Of a stretch of DNA of 33,231 bases, positions 14,001 through 20,945 are shown in pieces; the first letter of the stretch is position 1, and every line of letters begins with the position of its first letter. The position numbers were made by a program, and so were the translations under genes. Origin of the DNA: DATBIO01 sp036556965 (GTDB lineage Bacteria > Acidobacteriota > Vicinamibacteria > Fen-336); assembly GCA_036556965.1 (NCBI GenBank), contig DATBIO010000017.1:1-33231 (forward strand), in the 5' to 3' direction. The notes under the pieces are model-generated. The model had not been told where the DNA came from. It made no database searches and was given only the letters and a program-made list of their open reading frames with translations.

Positions 14001-14286
14001 GACGGCCAGCGTCCGCTTCGACCGCGGCGGCGTGGCGCGGGCGACCATGGCCTGGAGCGCCACCCGGCGCGTGCGCCTGGACGCGTTCGCCGACGCCGCT
14101 TTCGTGGACGACCCCGGCCTGGGCGACGGCCTGCGCGCGTATCCCGGCCTCGGCGCGGGCGTGGAGGCGCCGCTGCCGCACCTGGGCATCGTGGCCGCGG
14201 AGTGGGGCTACGGCTTCGAGGGCCGGCGCGTGGACGGCGGGCGCGGCACCCACGTCTTCCGGGTCACCGCCTATCGCGTCTTCTGA
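11002..14286 (+). CDS. PAP2 phosphatase joined to a periplasmic/outer-membrane barrel protein
   Basis: 1094 residues from the GTG at 11002, which overlaps the previous stop. Residues 1-230 are a multi-span PAP2 phosphatase with all three motifs: Lys129 to Arg136-Pro137 (KX6RP), PSGH at 151-154, and SRVYLGVH at 197-204 followed by Asp208. PAP2 enzymes dephosphorylate lipid phosphates such as undecaprenyl pyrophosphate or phosphatidate. Residues 231-265 then look like a fresh signal peptide (arginine cluster, VAAAVGVLLAAGALPARAA). An alpha/beta region follows (about 265-490), then a LolA/RseB-like region (about 500-760), then an aromatic-rich beta-barrel from about 775 that ends in Phe, as outer-membrane proteins do. 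One chain cannot easily sit in both membranes, so either it is cleaved, or the second part is also made from an internal start at 11692. No stop codon separates the halves. Confidence 0.88.
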   Translation: MRAERPRPPERPTLYRRWLSPEGYLGLHLAVGFVLALIAGWAFAEVADRVVGVEGGHAADTWAWGLVQALHTPAMNRVMRFFTLLGKAWVLTVLSVAVAAWLLWVRSHRRLYAFLAIMAGGSLLNALLKLYFARERPAWRLVPPPDSYSFPSGHAMGSLLFFGSLAYVLYFTLTTHRAGRVAAAAGCLVVALLIGLSRVYLGVHYLTDVAAGFFAALCWMGVCVSGVEAWVRWRDWRRRRRGRRVAAAVGVLLAAGALPARAASDPPCAACVVWEVDPGTARTVLAQEEDLAGVRLLLLEDEPSDLPARLRARGADVAVALAAPIRDAAALFRLKQAVTGWRARQPGLRVGLVGPAWPPLDPYLDFVVGEADWRRRGGMGSLPPAEVLRAAGSAAQVVTEWRGPEVARRVAGLRAVLPAGLLPWGDAPVACDGCAVETFLHPADGSLAVLVRGPEGGPVPQVSGAVRAWHDLGGGTVAIHLERPAETFVSSVDASAARALTVDEVVARHQAAAARQRALVHRVIAEGSSVVAFQAPGLAAPLTITASSTLFSGDGLLEVEHRAIRLNGLAAVAVDGDGVPRLPIVEPERARQTPLAIALDESYAYRLEGREADGGRDCYVVAFAPRGASARPLFRGRAWIESAGFGLVRLQAAQTNLRGVIAAADQDDRFTPVDVAGETVWLLARSEAHQAYEGPGHRTPIHRVMAWDRHEVNPDDYDRRRARAHASAEVLTRETEEGLRYLRRDPRATAAAPLPRTPAPPATRVRAVAAGVVVDPNVTRPMPFAGFSYVDFDFLRTGGQVSAFLAPAFAQASWSVPRLFGSAWQLQGYAFGTLAEYNARSFRGGVERYEENLRQRPARLSVGAVRPLRGGMVLRADYELSYTRLREAESTAPDFVLPPSPVVHALRLTAEAQRGGWTASAWWSPARRQRWGEWGRPGAEDGEASSSAAFQRYGVGLARSLVFSTAAVGRVEAAWMGGRALDRFSRYTFDAFENRLRGYPTASVRFDRGGVARATMAWSATRRVRLDAFADAAFVDDPGLGDGLRAYPGLGAGVEAPLPHLGIVAAEWGYGFEGRRVDGGRGTHVFRVTAYRVF
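11682..11694 (+). promoter_or_regulatory. internal ribosome binding site and GTG start
   Basis: Inside the PAP2 fusion gene, GGAGG (11682-11686) stands five bases before an in-frame GTG (11692-11694). Translation from here would give an 864-residue protein beginning MRWRDWRRRRRGRR and a hydrophobic run ending ALPARAA, which is a good signal peptide. It would turn the lower half into a free outer-membrane protein without the phosphatase. GGAGG is not rare in this DNA, so the position is suggestive only. Confidence 0.4.
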
Positions 14287-14330
14287 GCCTCTCTCCACGC
14301 CGGAGCCACGGCCCCTTCCGCCCCCGAGGA

Positions 14331-14354
14331 CCGGGCGCGCCGGAGCGCGCCCGG
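14331..14354 (+). terminator. terminator stem-loop between convergent genes
   Basis: A perfect 10-bp stem (CCGGGCGCGC / GCGCGCCCGG) around a CGGA loop lies between the end of the PAP2 fusion gene (14286) and the end of osmC (14389). No T tract follows on either strand. The remainder of this 102-base gap shows nothing I recognise. Confidence 0.55.
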
Positions 14355-14388
14355 CTGGTGGCGGACCGGCGAACGGTGGCGACGGCCC

Positions 14389-14817
14389 TCAGGACCGCAG
14401 CTTCGCGTCCAGGGTGATCTCCGTCCCCGCCAGGGCCTTGGAGACCGGGCAGCCCTTCTTGGCGCCGTCCGCGATCTCCTGGAACTTCGCCTCGTCGATG
14501 CCCGGGACGGTGGCCTCGGTGTCCAGCTCGATCTTCGTGATGGAGAAGCCGCCCTCTCCCTTCATGAGGTGGACCCTGGCTTCCGTCTTCACGCCCTGCG
14601 GGCTGAACCCGCCGCGGCCCAGGGCCGCGGTGAGGGCCATCGAGAAGCAGCCGGCGTGGGCGGCGGCGATCAGCTCCTCGGGGTTGGTGCCCGTCCCCTC
14701 CTCGAAGCGGGACTGGAAGGAATAGGCGCCGGAAAAGGCGCCGCTGCCGAGGGCCATGGTGCCCTTGCCCTCCTGCAGTGAGCCGTCCCACTGTGCGCGC
14801 GCGGTGCGGACTGCCAT
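14389..14817 (-). CDS. osmC: OsmC-family organic hydroperoxide reductase
   Basis: 142 residues (E. coli OsmC 143). It is a cytoplasmic thiol peroxidase that reduces organic hydroperoxides. Both catalytic cysteines are present: Cys57 in AAHAGCFSMAL and Cys123 in KKGCPVSKAL, matching E. coli Cys59 and Cys125. The N-terminal GTNPEELIAAAHA block and the C-terminal LAGTEITLDAKL are typical. The ATG at 14817 is preceded by AGGAGG six bases upstream. About 32 bases further up, on the minus strand, is TAAAAT (14855-14850), the best -10 candidate in the window. It is divergent from the DUF4013 gene. The OsmC subgroup fits better than Ohr because of the sequence around both cysteines. Confidence 0.94.
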   Translation of the reverse strand: MAVRTARAQWDGSLQEGKGTMALGSGAFSGAYSFQSRFEEGTGTNPEELIAAAHAGCFSMALTAALGRGGFSPQGVKTEARVHLMKGEGGFSITKIELDTEATVPGIDEAKFQEIADGAKKGCPVSKALAGTEITLDAKLRS

Positions 14818-14849
14818 GGAAGAAGCCTCCTTGGATGGGTTGAAGGGCG

Positions 14850-14880
14850 ATTTTACTCCGCCGGCCGGGTCGGATAGCGT
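14850..14880. promoter_or_regulatory. candidate divergent promoters, osmC and DUF4013 gene
   Basis: The 91-base divergent gap holds a minus-strand TAAAAT (14855-14850) facing osmC and a plus-strand TAGCGT (14875-14880) facing the gene at 14909, 28 bases before its ATG. The same TAGCGT occurs before the start at 26671. No convincing -35 hexamers are seen. Confidence 0.35.
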
Positions 14881-14908
14881 ACCGCGGCACTAAACGCCAG
14901 GAGCGCTC

Positions 14909-15625
14909 ATGGCCACCGCAACGCCGGCCGGCGGGTCGTTCGACTTTGCCCGGGGCTTCAGCTTCGTCTTCGACGACCCGGAGTGGGTCAAGAAGATGCT
15001 CATCGGTGGCGCCTACACCCTGGCCGCCATGCTGCTGGTGGGCATGCCTTTCGTGGCCGGCTACGCCATGCGCCTGACCCGCAACGCGGCGCGGGGCATG
15101 CCCCGGCCCCTGCCCGCCTGGGACGACATGGGCGGGCTCTTCGGCGAGGGCATGCAGCTGGTGGCCGTCTCGCTCGCCTACATGGCGGCCTTCCTGCTCA
15201 TCCCGGGCGCAGCCGTGCTCACCATCGTCGTCTTCACCGGCGGCTTCGCCGCGATGGGCGGCGACAGCACGGCGGCCAAGGCGGCGGGCCCCTTCGTGGC
15301 CCTGGCCGTGGTCGGGCTCTACGCCGCGGTCTTCCTGGGCGGACTGGCGCTGTTCGTCTACTTCCCGGCCGCCCTCGCGCGCGTGGCCCTCACCGGCCGG
15401 GTGGGCGCGGGCTTCGCGGTGCGCGACAACGTGGCCTTCATCACCCGCAACCCGGGCAACTACGCCCTCGCCCTCGTGCTCTACCTGCTCGCGAACCTCG
15501 CCTCCCAGTTCGGGGTGGTCCTCTGCTGCGTGGGCATCCTGCCCGCCACCTTCTGGTCGTACTGCGTGCTCGCCTGGAGCATGGGCGAGGTCGCGCGCCT
15601 CGACCCCTTCGCGGAGAGGGCGTGA
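14909..15625 (+). CDS. DUF4013 membrane protein
   Basis: 238 residues. The N-terminal FDFARGFSFVFDDPEWVKK, the following glycine-rich span, and the RNAARGMPRPLPAWDDMGG loop are the signature of DUF4013 integral membrane proteins. Hydrophobic segments lie at about residues 31-52, 83-113, 128-158 and 185-225, the longer ones probably counting as two spans each. The function of the family is not known. Its TGA overlaps the GTG start of the ETF:quinone oxidoreductase gene (GTGA), so the two are translationally coupled, though no functional link is established. Confidence 0.88.
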   Translation: MATATPAGGSFDFARGFSFVFDDPEWVKKMLIGGAYTLAAMLLVGMPFVAGYAMRLTRNAARGMPRPLPAWDDMGGLFGEGMQLVAVSLAYMAAFLLIPGAAVLTIVVFTGGFAAMGGDSTAAKAAGPFVALAVVGLYAAVFLGGLALFVYFPAALARVALTGRVGAGFAVRDNVAFITRNPGNYALALVLYLLANLASQFGVVLCCVGILPATFWSYCVLAWSMGEVARLDPFAERA

Positions 15626-17283
15626 ACGGCCCGCTCGTCCCCGCGCGCCACCAGCCCGACCTCCCCCTCGACCGCCTCGTCCTGGCGGAGGCCCCGGACG
15701 CGGAGGCCGCGCCCATGGACGTGGTGTTCGTGGGCGGCGGTCCCGCCGGGCTGGCCGGGGCCATCGAGCTGGCGCGCCTGGTCCGGAAGGACAAGGAGGA
15801 AGGCGGGGGCCTGGGCGAGGTGGAGATCGCCGTGCTGGAGAAGGCGGAGAACCTGGGCGAGCACTGCCTCTCCGGCGCCGTGGTCAACCCGGTCGCCCTG
15901 CGCGCGCTGTTCCCGGAGCTGACGGACGCCGACTTCCCCTTCCGGCAGCGGGTGTCGAACGAGTCGGTCTACCTGCTCACGCCGCGGCGCGCCTGGCCCC
16001 TGCCCACGCCGCCCACCATGCGCAACCACGGCAACTACGTGGCCTCCCTGTGCGAGCTCGTGCGCTGGCTGGGGAAGAAGGCCGAGGACCTGGGCGTCAG
16101 CATCCTGACCGGCTTTCCGGCCGCCGCCCTCCTGGTGGAGGGCGACGCCGTGCGCGGCGTGCGCACCACGGCCACCGGCCTGAACCGCCAGGGCCAGCCC
16201 GGCAGCGGCTACCAGCCGCCCACCGACGTGACGGCCAGGGTCACCGTGCTCACGGAAGGCACGCGCGGGGCCCTGTCGCAGGCGTGGCTGCGCTGGCAGG
16301 ACGTCGGCTCGGAGAACCCCGCCATCTTCGCCCTGGGCGTCAAGGAGCTCTGGGAGACGAAGAAGCCGCTGGACCGCGTGGTGCACACGCTGGGCTGGCC
16401 CCTGCCCACGAGCGCCTTCGGCGGGAGCTTCCTGTACCCGCTGGAGCCGAACCTGGTGGCCCTCGGCCTCGTGGTGGGCCTCGACTACAAGGACGCCTCC
16501 CTGGACGTGCACGTGCTGCTCCAGCGCCTCAAGGAGCACCCTCTCTTCCGCCCCTACCTGGAGGGCGGCGAGCTGGCGGAGTGGGGAGCCAAGACCATCC
16601 CCGAGGGCGGCTACTTCGCGGTGCCTCGCCGGCGCTCGGGAGACGGCGTGGTGCTGGCCGGCGACGCCGCGGGCCTCGTGGAGGTGGCCTCGCTCAAGGG
16701 CATCCACTACGCCATCGAGTCCGGGATGCTGGCCGCCCGCGCGGTCTTCGCGGCGCTGAAGCAGGGCGACACGGGCGCGGCCGCGCTCGGCGCCTACGAC
16801 CGCGCCCTCGACGGCAGCTACGTGATGCGCGACCTCTACCAGCGCCGCAACATGCGCACGATCTTCCAGAAGGCGGGCTTCTTCGTGGGGGGAGCCCTGG
16901 CCTCCCTCATGACCCTGACCGGGGGTCGCTTTCCGGGGGGCAAGGTGTCCACCGAGCGCGACGCGGAGGTCCCGCGGCGGCCAGGGCCGGGCGCGCCCTT
17001 CGTGCCCGACGGCACCCTCACCTTCAGCAAGGTGGACGCCGTCTTCAAGTCCGGCAACGCCACCCGCGACGACATCCCGAGCCACCTCGTGGTGGGCCAG
17101 GACATCCCACCGGAGCTGGCCACGTTCTACCAGCACCTGTGCCCGGCCGGCGTGTACGAGCGGCAGGGCGACGGCCTGGTGGTGAACCCCCCGAACTGCG
17201 TGGACTGCAAGGCCACGGACGTGGTGGGCCCGCGCTGGACGCCGCGGGAGGGGGGCAGCGGCCCCCATTACCGCCGGATGTAG
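15622..17283 (+). CDS. electron-transfer flavoprotein:ubiquinone oxidoreductase
   Basis: 553 residues starting at the GTG at 15622. This membrane-associated flavoprotein passes electrons from ETF to the quinone pool, linking fatty-acid and amino-acid oxidation to respiration. The N-terminal FAD fold has VVFVGGGPAGLAGA (residues 35-47), followed by EKAENLGEHCLSGAVV. The middle has the family blocks YPLEPNLVALGLVVG, GDAAGLVEVASLKGIHYA and YQRRNMRTIFQKAG. The C-terminal ferredoxin-like part keeps three cluster cysteines (Cys507 in LCPAGVYE, Cys526 and Cys529 in NCVDCKATD), but the fourth position, Cys in the classic CxxCKxC, is Thr532. The chain ends with the familiar EGGSGPHYRRM. No etfAB genes are nearby. 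Identification is firm; the cluster type is not. Confidence 0.95.
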   Translation: MNGPLVPARHQPDLPLDRLVLAEAPDAEAAPMDVVFVGGGPAGLAGAIELARLVRKDKEEGGGLGEVEIAVLEKAENLGEHCLSGAVVNPVALRALFPELTDADFPFRQRVSNESVYLLTPRRAWPLPTPPTMRNHGNYVASLCELVRWLGKKAEDLGVSILTGFPAAALLVEGDAVRGVRTTATGLNRQGQPGSGYQPPTDVTARVTVLTEGTRGALSQAWLRWQDVGSENPAIFALGVKELWETKKPLDRVVHTLGWPLPTSAFGGSFLYPLEPNLVALGLVVGLDYKDASLDVHVLLQRLKEHPLFRPYLEGGELAEWGAKTIPEGGYFAVPRRRSGDGVVLAGDAAGLVEVASLKGIHYAIESGMLAARAVFAALKQGDTGAAALGAYDRALDGSYVMRDLYQRRNMRTIFQKAGFFVGGALASLMTLTGGRFPGGKVSTERDAEVPRRPGPGAPFVPDGTLTFSKVDAVFKSGNATRDDIPSHLVVGQDIPPELATFYQHLCPAGVYERQGDGLVVNPPNCVDCKATDVVGPRWTPREGGSGPHYRRM

Positions 17284-17342
17284 GACGATTCCCCCGCCCG
17301 CCGGCCCGCGGTGGCGGCGGCCGGACCACGATAGCGAAGACC

Positions 17343-17552
17343 ATGCAGGCCTGTCCGTACTGCGCGGGAGACCTGGCCGACGAGAGCGCGGCCTGTCCCC
17401 ACTGCGGCCAGCGGCTGGCCGCCGCCCCCGCGGAGCCGGCCCGGCCCACCCTCCTGGGCGCGCTCGGCTGCGGCCTGGTGGGCGTCCTCGTCGCCCTCCT
17501 GTCGCTGACCCTCTTCTTCGGCCTGGTGGCCGGAGGGCTGCTGGGGCCCTGA
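17343..17552 (+). CDS. zinc-ribbon membrane peptide
   Basis: 69 residues from the ATG at 17343. Two CxxC pairs (Cys4, Cys7, Cys18 and Cys21: ACPYCAGD and ACPHCGQ) form a zinc ribbon, followed by an Ala/Pro linker and one long hydrophobic segment (about 38-66) that should cross the membrane. Its stop and the start of the protease gene share TGATG, so the two are translationally coupled. A small zinc-ribbon membrane protein made with a site-2 protease could be a regulator or a substrate. I infer that only from position. A longer frame through this stretch is a shadow of the oxidoreductase gene. Confidence 0.72.
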   Translation: MQACPYCAGDLADESAACPHCGQRLAAAPAEPARPTLLGALGCGLVGVLVALLSLTLFFGLVAGGLLGP

Positions 17553-18676
17553 TGCCGGCGCTCTTCGGCCGCGGCGGCGTGCGCGTGGGGCGGGTGTTCG
17601 GGATCCCCATCTTCGTGCACCCGAGCTGGCTGGTGATCTTCGGCCTCATCGCCTGGACCCTGGCCACGGGCTACTTCCCGGCCCAGGATCCCGACCTTCC
17701 CGTGCGCTCGTACTGGGCGCGCGCGCTGTTCGCGTCCGTCCTCTTCTTCGCCTCCATCCTCCTGCACGAGCTGGGGCACTCCCTGGTGGCGCGCCGCCAC
17801 GGCATCGGCATCCAGTCCATCACCCTCTTCGTGTTCGGCGGGGTGGCCCACATGGCGCGCGACCCCCGCGACGGGCGCACCGAGCTGAAGATCGCCGCGG
17901 CCGGTCCCGCGGTCAGCTTCGCCCTGGCCCTGCTCTTCCTGGGAGTGAGCCGCCTGCCCCTGGTGGGGGGCGCCACCAGTGCCGTCACGCGCTACCTGGC
18001 CCTCATCAACCTCGGAGTCGGCGTCTTCAACCTGGTGCCGGCCTTTCCCCTGGACGGGGGCCGGCTCCTCCGCGGCCTCCTCTGGCGGCGCGTGGGCAAG
18101 GCGGGGGCCACGCGCATGGCCGCGCGCGCGGGCACGGTGTTCGCGTGGTTCCTGATCGTGAGCGGGGTGCTGAGCCTGGTGCGGGGCGACGGCATCTCCG
18201 GCATGTGGTACGTGCTCATCGGCTGGTTCCTGAAGGACGCCTCGGCCGCCGCCTACCGCGACGTCCACCTCGACGAGCTGCTGGCCGGGGTGACGGTGGG
18301 GGAGGCCATGGTGCGGGACGTGGTCACCCTCCCCGCCGACATCTCCCTGGCCCAGGCGGCGCAGGAGCACTTCCTGCGCGACGGCTACGGGGGGTACCCG
18401 GTGCTGCGCGGCTCCCAGGTGGTCGGCCTGCTCTGCCTGCGCGACGTGCTGCGCTACCCCATGGAGGAGCGCGAGACGACCTCGGTGCAGGGGGCCATGC
18501 TGCCCCTGGGCCCCGACCTGGTGGTGGGGCCGGAGGTCCCTCTCCTCAAGGCCACGGCCCGGATGGCGGAGGCGGGCACGGGCCGCCTCCTGGTGATGGA
18601 GGGCGACCGGCTGGTGGGGCTCCTGACCCTGCGCGCCGTGCTCCGGCAGGTGCAGGTGCGGGAAGAGCTGAAGTGA
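17552..18676 (+). CDS. site-2-type metalloprotease (M50, Rip-like) with CBS pair
   Basis: 374 residues. It is an intramembrane zinc protease that cuts transmembrane regulators such as anti-sigma factors. The zinc motif HELGH is at residues 72-76, and the third ligand lies in NLVPAFPLDGGRLLR (Asn160, Asp168). About six hydrophobic segments lie within residues 20-225. From about residue 245 to the end come two CBS domains (TVGEAMVRDVVTLP, then VQGAMLPLGPDLVV), which usually bind adenylate nucleotides and control activity. This arrangement matches the Rip3/SpoIVFB-like group. It shares TGATG with the zinc-ribbon gene and is followed after 41 bases by a Ser/Thr kinase. Confidence 0.95.
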   Translation: MPALFGRGGVRVGRVFGIPIFVHPSWLVIFGLIAWTLATGYFPAQDPDLPVRSYWARALFASVLFFASILLHELGHSLVARRHGIGIQSITLFVFGGVAHMARDPRDGRTELKIAAAGPAVSFALALLFLGVSRLPLVGGATSAVTRYLALINLGVGVFNLVPAFPLDGGRLLRGLLWRRVGKAGATRMAARAGTVFAWFLIVSGVLSLVRGDGISGMWYVLIGWFLKDASAAAYRDVHLDELLAGVTVGEAMVRDVVTLPADISLAQAAQEHFLRDGYGGYPVLRGSQVVGLLCLRDVLRYPMEERETTSVQGAMLPLGPDLVVGPEVPLLKATARMAEAGTGRLLVMEGDRLVGLLTLRAVLRQVQVREELK

Positions 18677-18717
18677 TTAGGCGGGCGAACGGTTCCTGGC
18701 TACGCTAGGGCCCGCAC

Positions 18718-20346
18718 ATGGCGAGCGCCAACCCCTCTGCGCCGCTTCCGGACCACATCGGCCGCTACAAGATCGAGGCCGAGCTGGGCCGGGGCATGAT
18801 GGGGGTGATCTACAAGGCCGCCGACCCCGACCTCGGCCGCACGGTGGCCCTGAAGACGGTCGCCCTCGCCTTCACCGTCTCCGAGGACGACCGCGAGGCC
18901 TTCCGCCGCCGCTTCCTGGAGGAGGCGCGCATCGCGGCGCGCCTGTCCCACCCCGGGATCGTGGTCGTGCACGAGGTCGGCCGCGACGCGGAGACGGGCC
19001 TGCTCTACATGTCCCTCGAGTACCTGCGCGGGCGCACGCTCGCCCAGATCATGACCACGGACGGCCGCCTCCGCTGGGAGGAGGCCATGCGCCTGGGCGG
19101 CCGTGTGGCGGCGGCGCTGCACCATGCCCACGGCGAGGGCGTCGTGCACCGCGACATCAAGCCCGCCAACATCATGGTGCTGGAGACGGGCGAGCCCAAG
19201 CTCCTCGACTTCGGGGTGGCCAAGGCCCCCACCCAGCAGCTCACCGCGGCCGGGCAGTTCTTCGGCACGCCCGCCTACATGTCGCCCGAGCAGGCCTGTG
19301 GCCTCAACGTGGACGGGCGCAGCGACCTCTTCTCGCTGGGCTGCGTCCTCTACCAGGCCATGACCGGGTCGGTGCCCTTCACCGCCGACAGCATCCCGCT
19401 GCTGCTCTCGCGGATCCTGAACGAGGACCCGCCGCTGCCCTCGTCGGTGGCACCCGAGATCCCGCCCGAGGTGGACATCCTCATGCGGCGCCTGCTGGCC
19501 AAGGACCGCCAGCTCCGCTACGCCGACGGGGAGGCCCTGGCCGCCGACATCGACGACATCCTCGAGCACCGTCCGCTGCGGCCCTTCTCCCAGCGGCCGG
19601 AGGCCTCCACCGCGGTGGCGGCGGGCCTGACCGAGCCGCCCGAGGACACCCTCGACCTGCGCCTGTCGTTCCTGCTCGACGAGGATCCCGCGGTGGACGC
19701 CAGCGTGGCCCCGCCGCCGGGGGCCGCCGTGGTCGGCCCGCTCGCTCCCACCGTCCCCTCGCGGCCGACCATGCCGCGCCAGTGGCTGATCCCTTCCGCG
19801 CTGCTGGGTGCGGGCGCCGCCGCCATGCTGGCGCTGTTCGCGCTCACCTCCCGCCGCCTGGATCCGCCGCCGCTCCCCTCCACCGCGGCCGCGCCCACGG
19901 CGACGGTGGAGACGGCGGAGACGACCTCGGCCCCCGTGCCGCCGCCCGCCGGTGAGCCCGAGCCCCCGGTGCCGGCGCCGGCCGCCGATGCCGGACCCGC
20001 AGCGGCCAGGCCTCAGCCGCCGGCCCGCTCGGCGCGCCTCCAGGTGCGCCTCGACCATCACCTGCGCGACGGCACCCTGCGCGTCTGGGTGGACGACCAG
20101 CTCCGCCTGGAGCAGGCGCTGCGCGCCCAGCGCACGCGCAACCTGCTCTTCGTCCGTCTCTACCGCGGGCGGGTGGCGGAGACGCTGCCCGTCAGCCCCG
20201 GGCGCCACCGCGTCCGCGCGGAGGTGGCCTGGGACGGACGGCAGGCGCGCGACCTCGCGATCGGCCATTTCGAGGCGGGCCAGACACGGCGGCTGGAGGT
20301 CACCGTCGGGATGCTGCGCAAGACGGTCGAGCTGCAGTGGCGCTAG
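18718..20346 (+). CDS. transmembrane Ser/Thr protein kinase
   Basis: 542 residues. The cytoplasmic kinase domain (about 15-290) is complete: glycine loop GRGMMG at 24-29, Lys46, helix-C Glu69, HRDIKPAN at 144-151 (Asp146, Asn151), DFG at 164-166 and SPE at 189-191. It should therefore be active. A Pro/Ala-rich linker leads to one transmembrane span (about 356-378). Outside there is a Pro/Thr-rich stalk (385-430), then a beta-rich domain of about 110 residues (LQVRLDHHLRDGTLRVWVDD onward). That domain is not PASTA and I do not recognise it; it may sense an envelope signal. TACGCT at 18701-18706 could be a -10 element, but the 41-base gap to the protease gene also allows co-transcription. Confidence 0.96.
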   Translation: MASANPSAPLPDHIGRYKIEAELGRGMMGVIYKAADPDLGRTVALKTVALAFTVSEDDREAFRRRFLEEARIAARLSHPGIVVVHEVGRDAETGLLYMSLEYLRGRTLAQIMTTDGRLRWEEAMRLGGRVAAALHHAHGEGVVHRDIKPANIMVLETGEPKLLDFGVAKAPTQQLTAAGQFFGTPAYMSPEQACGLNVDGRSDLFSLGCVLYQAMTGSVPFTADSIPLLLSRILNEDPPLPSSVAPEIPPEVDILMRRLLAKDRQLRYADGEALAADIDDILEHRPLRPFSQRPEASTAVAAGLTEPPEDTLDLRLSFLLDEDPAVDASVAPPPGAAVVGPLAPTVPSRPTMPRQWLIPSALLGAGAAAMLALFALTSRRLDPPPLPSTAAAPTATVETAETTSAPVPPPAGEPEPPVPAPAADAGPAAARPQPPARSARLQVRLDHHLRDGTLRVWVDDQLRLEQALRAQRTRNLLFVRLYRGRVAETLPVSPGRHRVRAEVAWDGRQARDLAIGHFEAGQTRRLEVTVGMLRKTVELQWR

Positions 20347-20374
20347 GGCGCCCGGCGCGCGCCGGAGAGGTGGG

Positions 20375-20824
20375 ATGATGGCCGCAGGCTCCAGAGCCGG
20401 GCGCCGGGCGACGGGCAAGCGCGCGTCGAGATCCTCCGCGCCCAGGAAGGGCAAGACGTCCGGAGCCGCGGCGCAGGTGCGCGCCTACCTCGCGTCCCGG
20501 CCGCCCCCGGTGCGGCGTGTCCTGGAGACGCTGCGCGACGCCATCCGCTCCGCGGCGCCCGGCGCCGAGGACGCCTTCAGCTACGGGATTCCCGCCTTCA
20601 GGCTCGAAGGCCGGCCGCTGGTCTGGTACGCCGCCTGGCAGAAGCACGCCAGCCTCTATCCCATCGGCCCCGCCGTCGCGCGCGCCCACGCCGTCGACAT
20701 CGAGGGCTACGAGACGTCGAAGGGCACGATCCGTTTCCCCCTGGAGAAGCGCCTGCCCTCGGCTCTCGTGAAGCGCCTGGTGAAGGCGCGCGTCGCCGAG
20801 CTGCGCCGGAAAGAGAAGCGCTGA
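20375..20824 (+). CDS. DUF1801 (YdhG-like) protein
   Basis: 149 residues from the ATG at 20375 (a second ATG follows at once). GGAGAGG stands just upstream as ribosome binding site. The first 35 residues are basic and low in complexity, then comes the DUF1801 domain: VRAYLASRPPPVRRVLETLR, EDAFSYGIPAFRLEGRP, KHASLYPIG and GTIRFPLEKRLPSALVKRLV. The fold of this family is frataxin-like and its role unclear. It follows the kinase gene by 28 bases, probably in the same transcript. It is the second DUF1801 gene in the window and the intact one; the two differ widely in sequence, so they do not look like a recent duplication. Confidence 0.87.
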   Translation: MMAAGSRAGRRATGKRASRSSAPRKGKTSGAAAQVRAYLASRPPPVRRVLETLRDAIRSAAPGAEDAFSYGIPAFRLEGRPLVWYAAWQKHASLYPIGPAVARAHAVDIEGYETSKGTIRFPLEKRLPSALVKRLVKARVAELRRKEKR

Positions 20825-20912
20825 CGGGCCGGGCGGCGCCTCTCCGGTGAGGCTGGAGTTCCCGAGGCTGCTGCTCCGCCTCCCAGCCCTCGTGTCCCAC
20901 GGCGGGGGCCGA

Positions 20913-20932
20913 CCCGGGCGCGGACGCCCGGG
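20913..20932 (+). terminator. stem-loop before the SDR gene
   Basis: An 8-bp perfect stem (CCCGGGCG / CGCCCGGG) around CGGA, ending 13 bases before the SDR start. It may end transcription from the kinase and DUF1801 genes. A TAGAGT hexamer (20934-20939) follows directly and could be the -10 element of the SDR gene. No T tract is present. The remaining bases of this 121-base gap show nothing I recognise. Confidence 0.4.
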
Positions 20933-20945
20933 ATAGAGTGGGACG

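Noticed and set aside
11320..14298. 992-codon open frame on the minus strand over the PAP2 fusion gene
   Set aside because: A codon-bias shadow; the plus strand carries recognisable PAP2 motifs.
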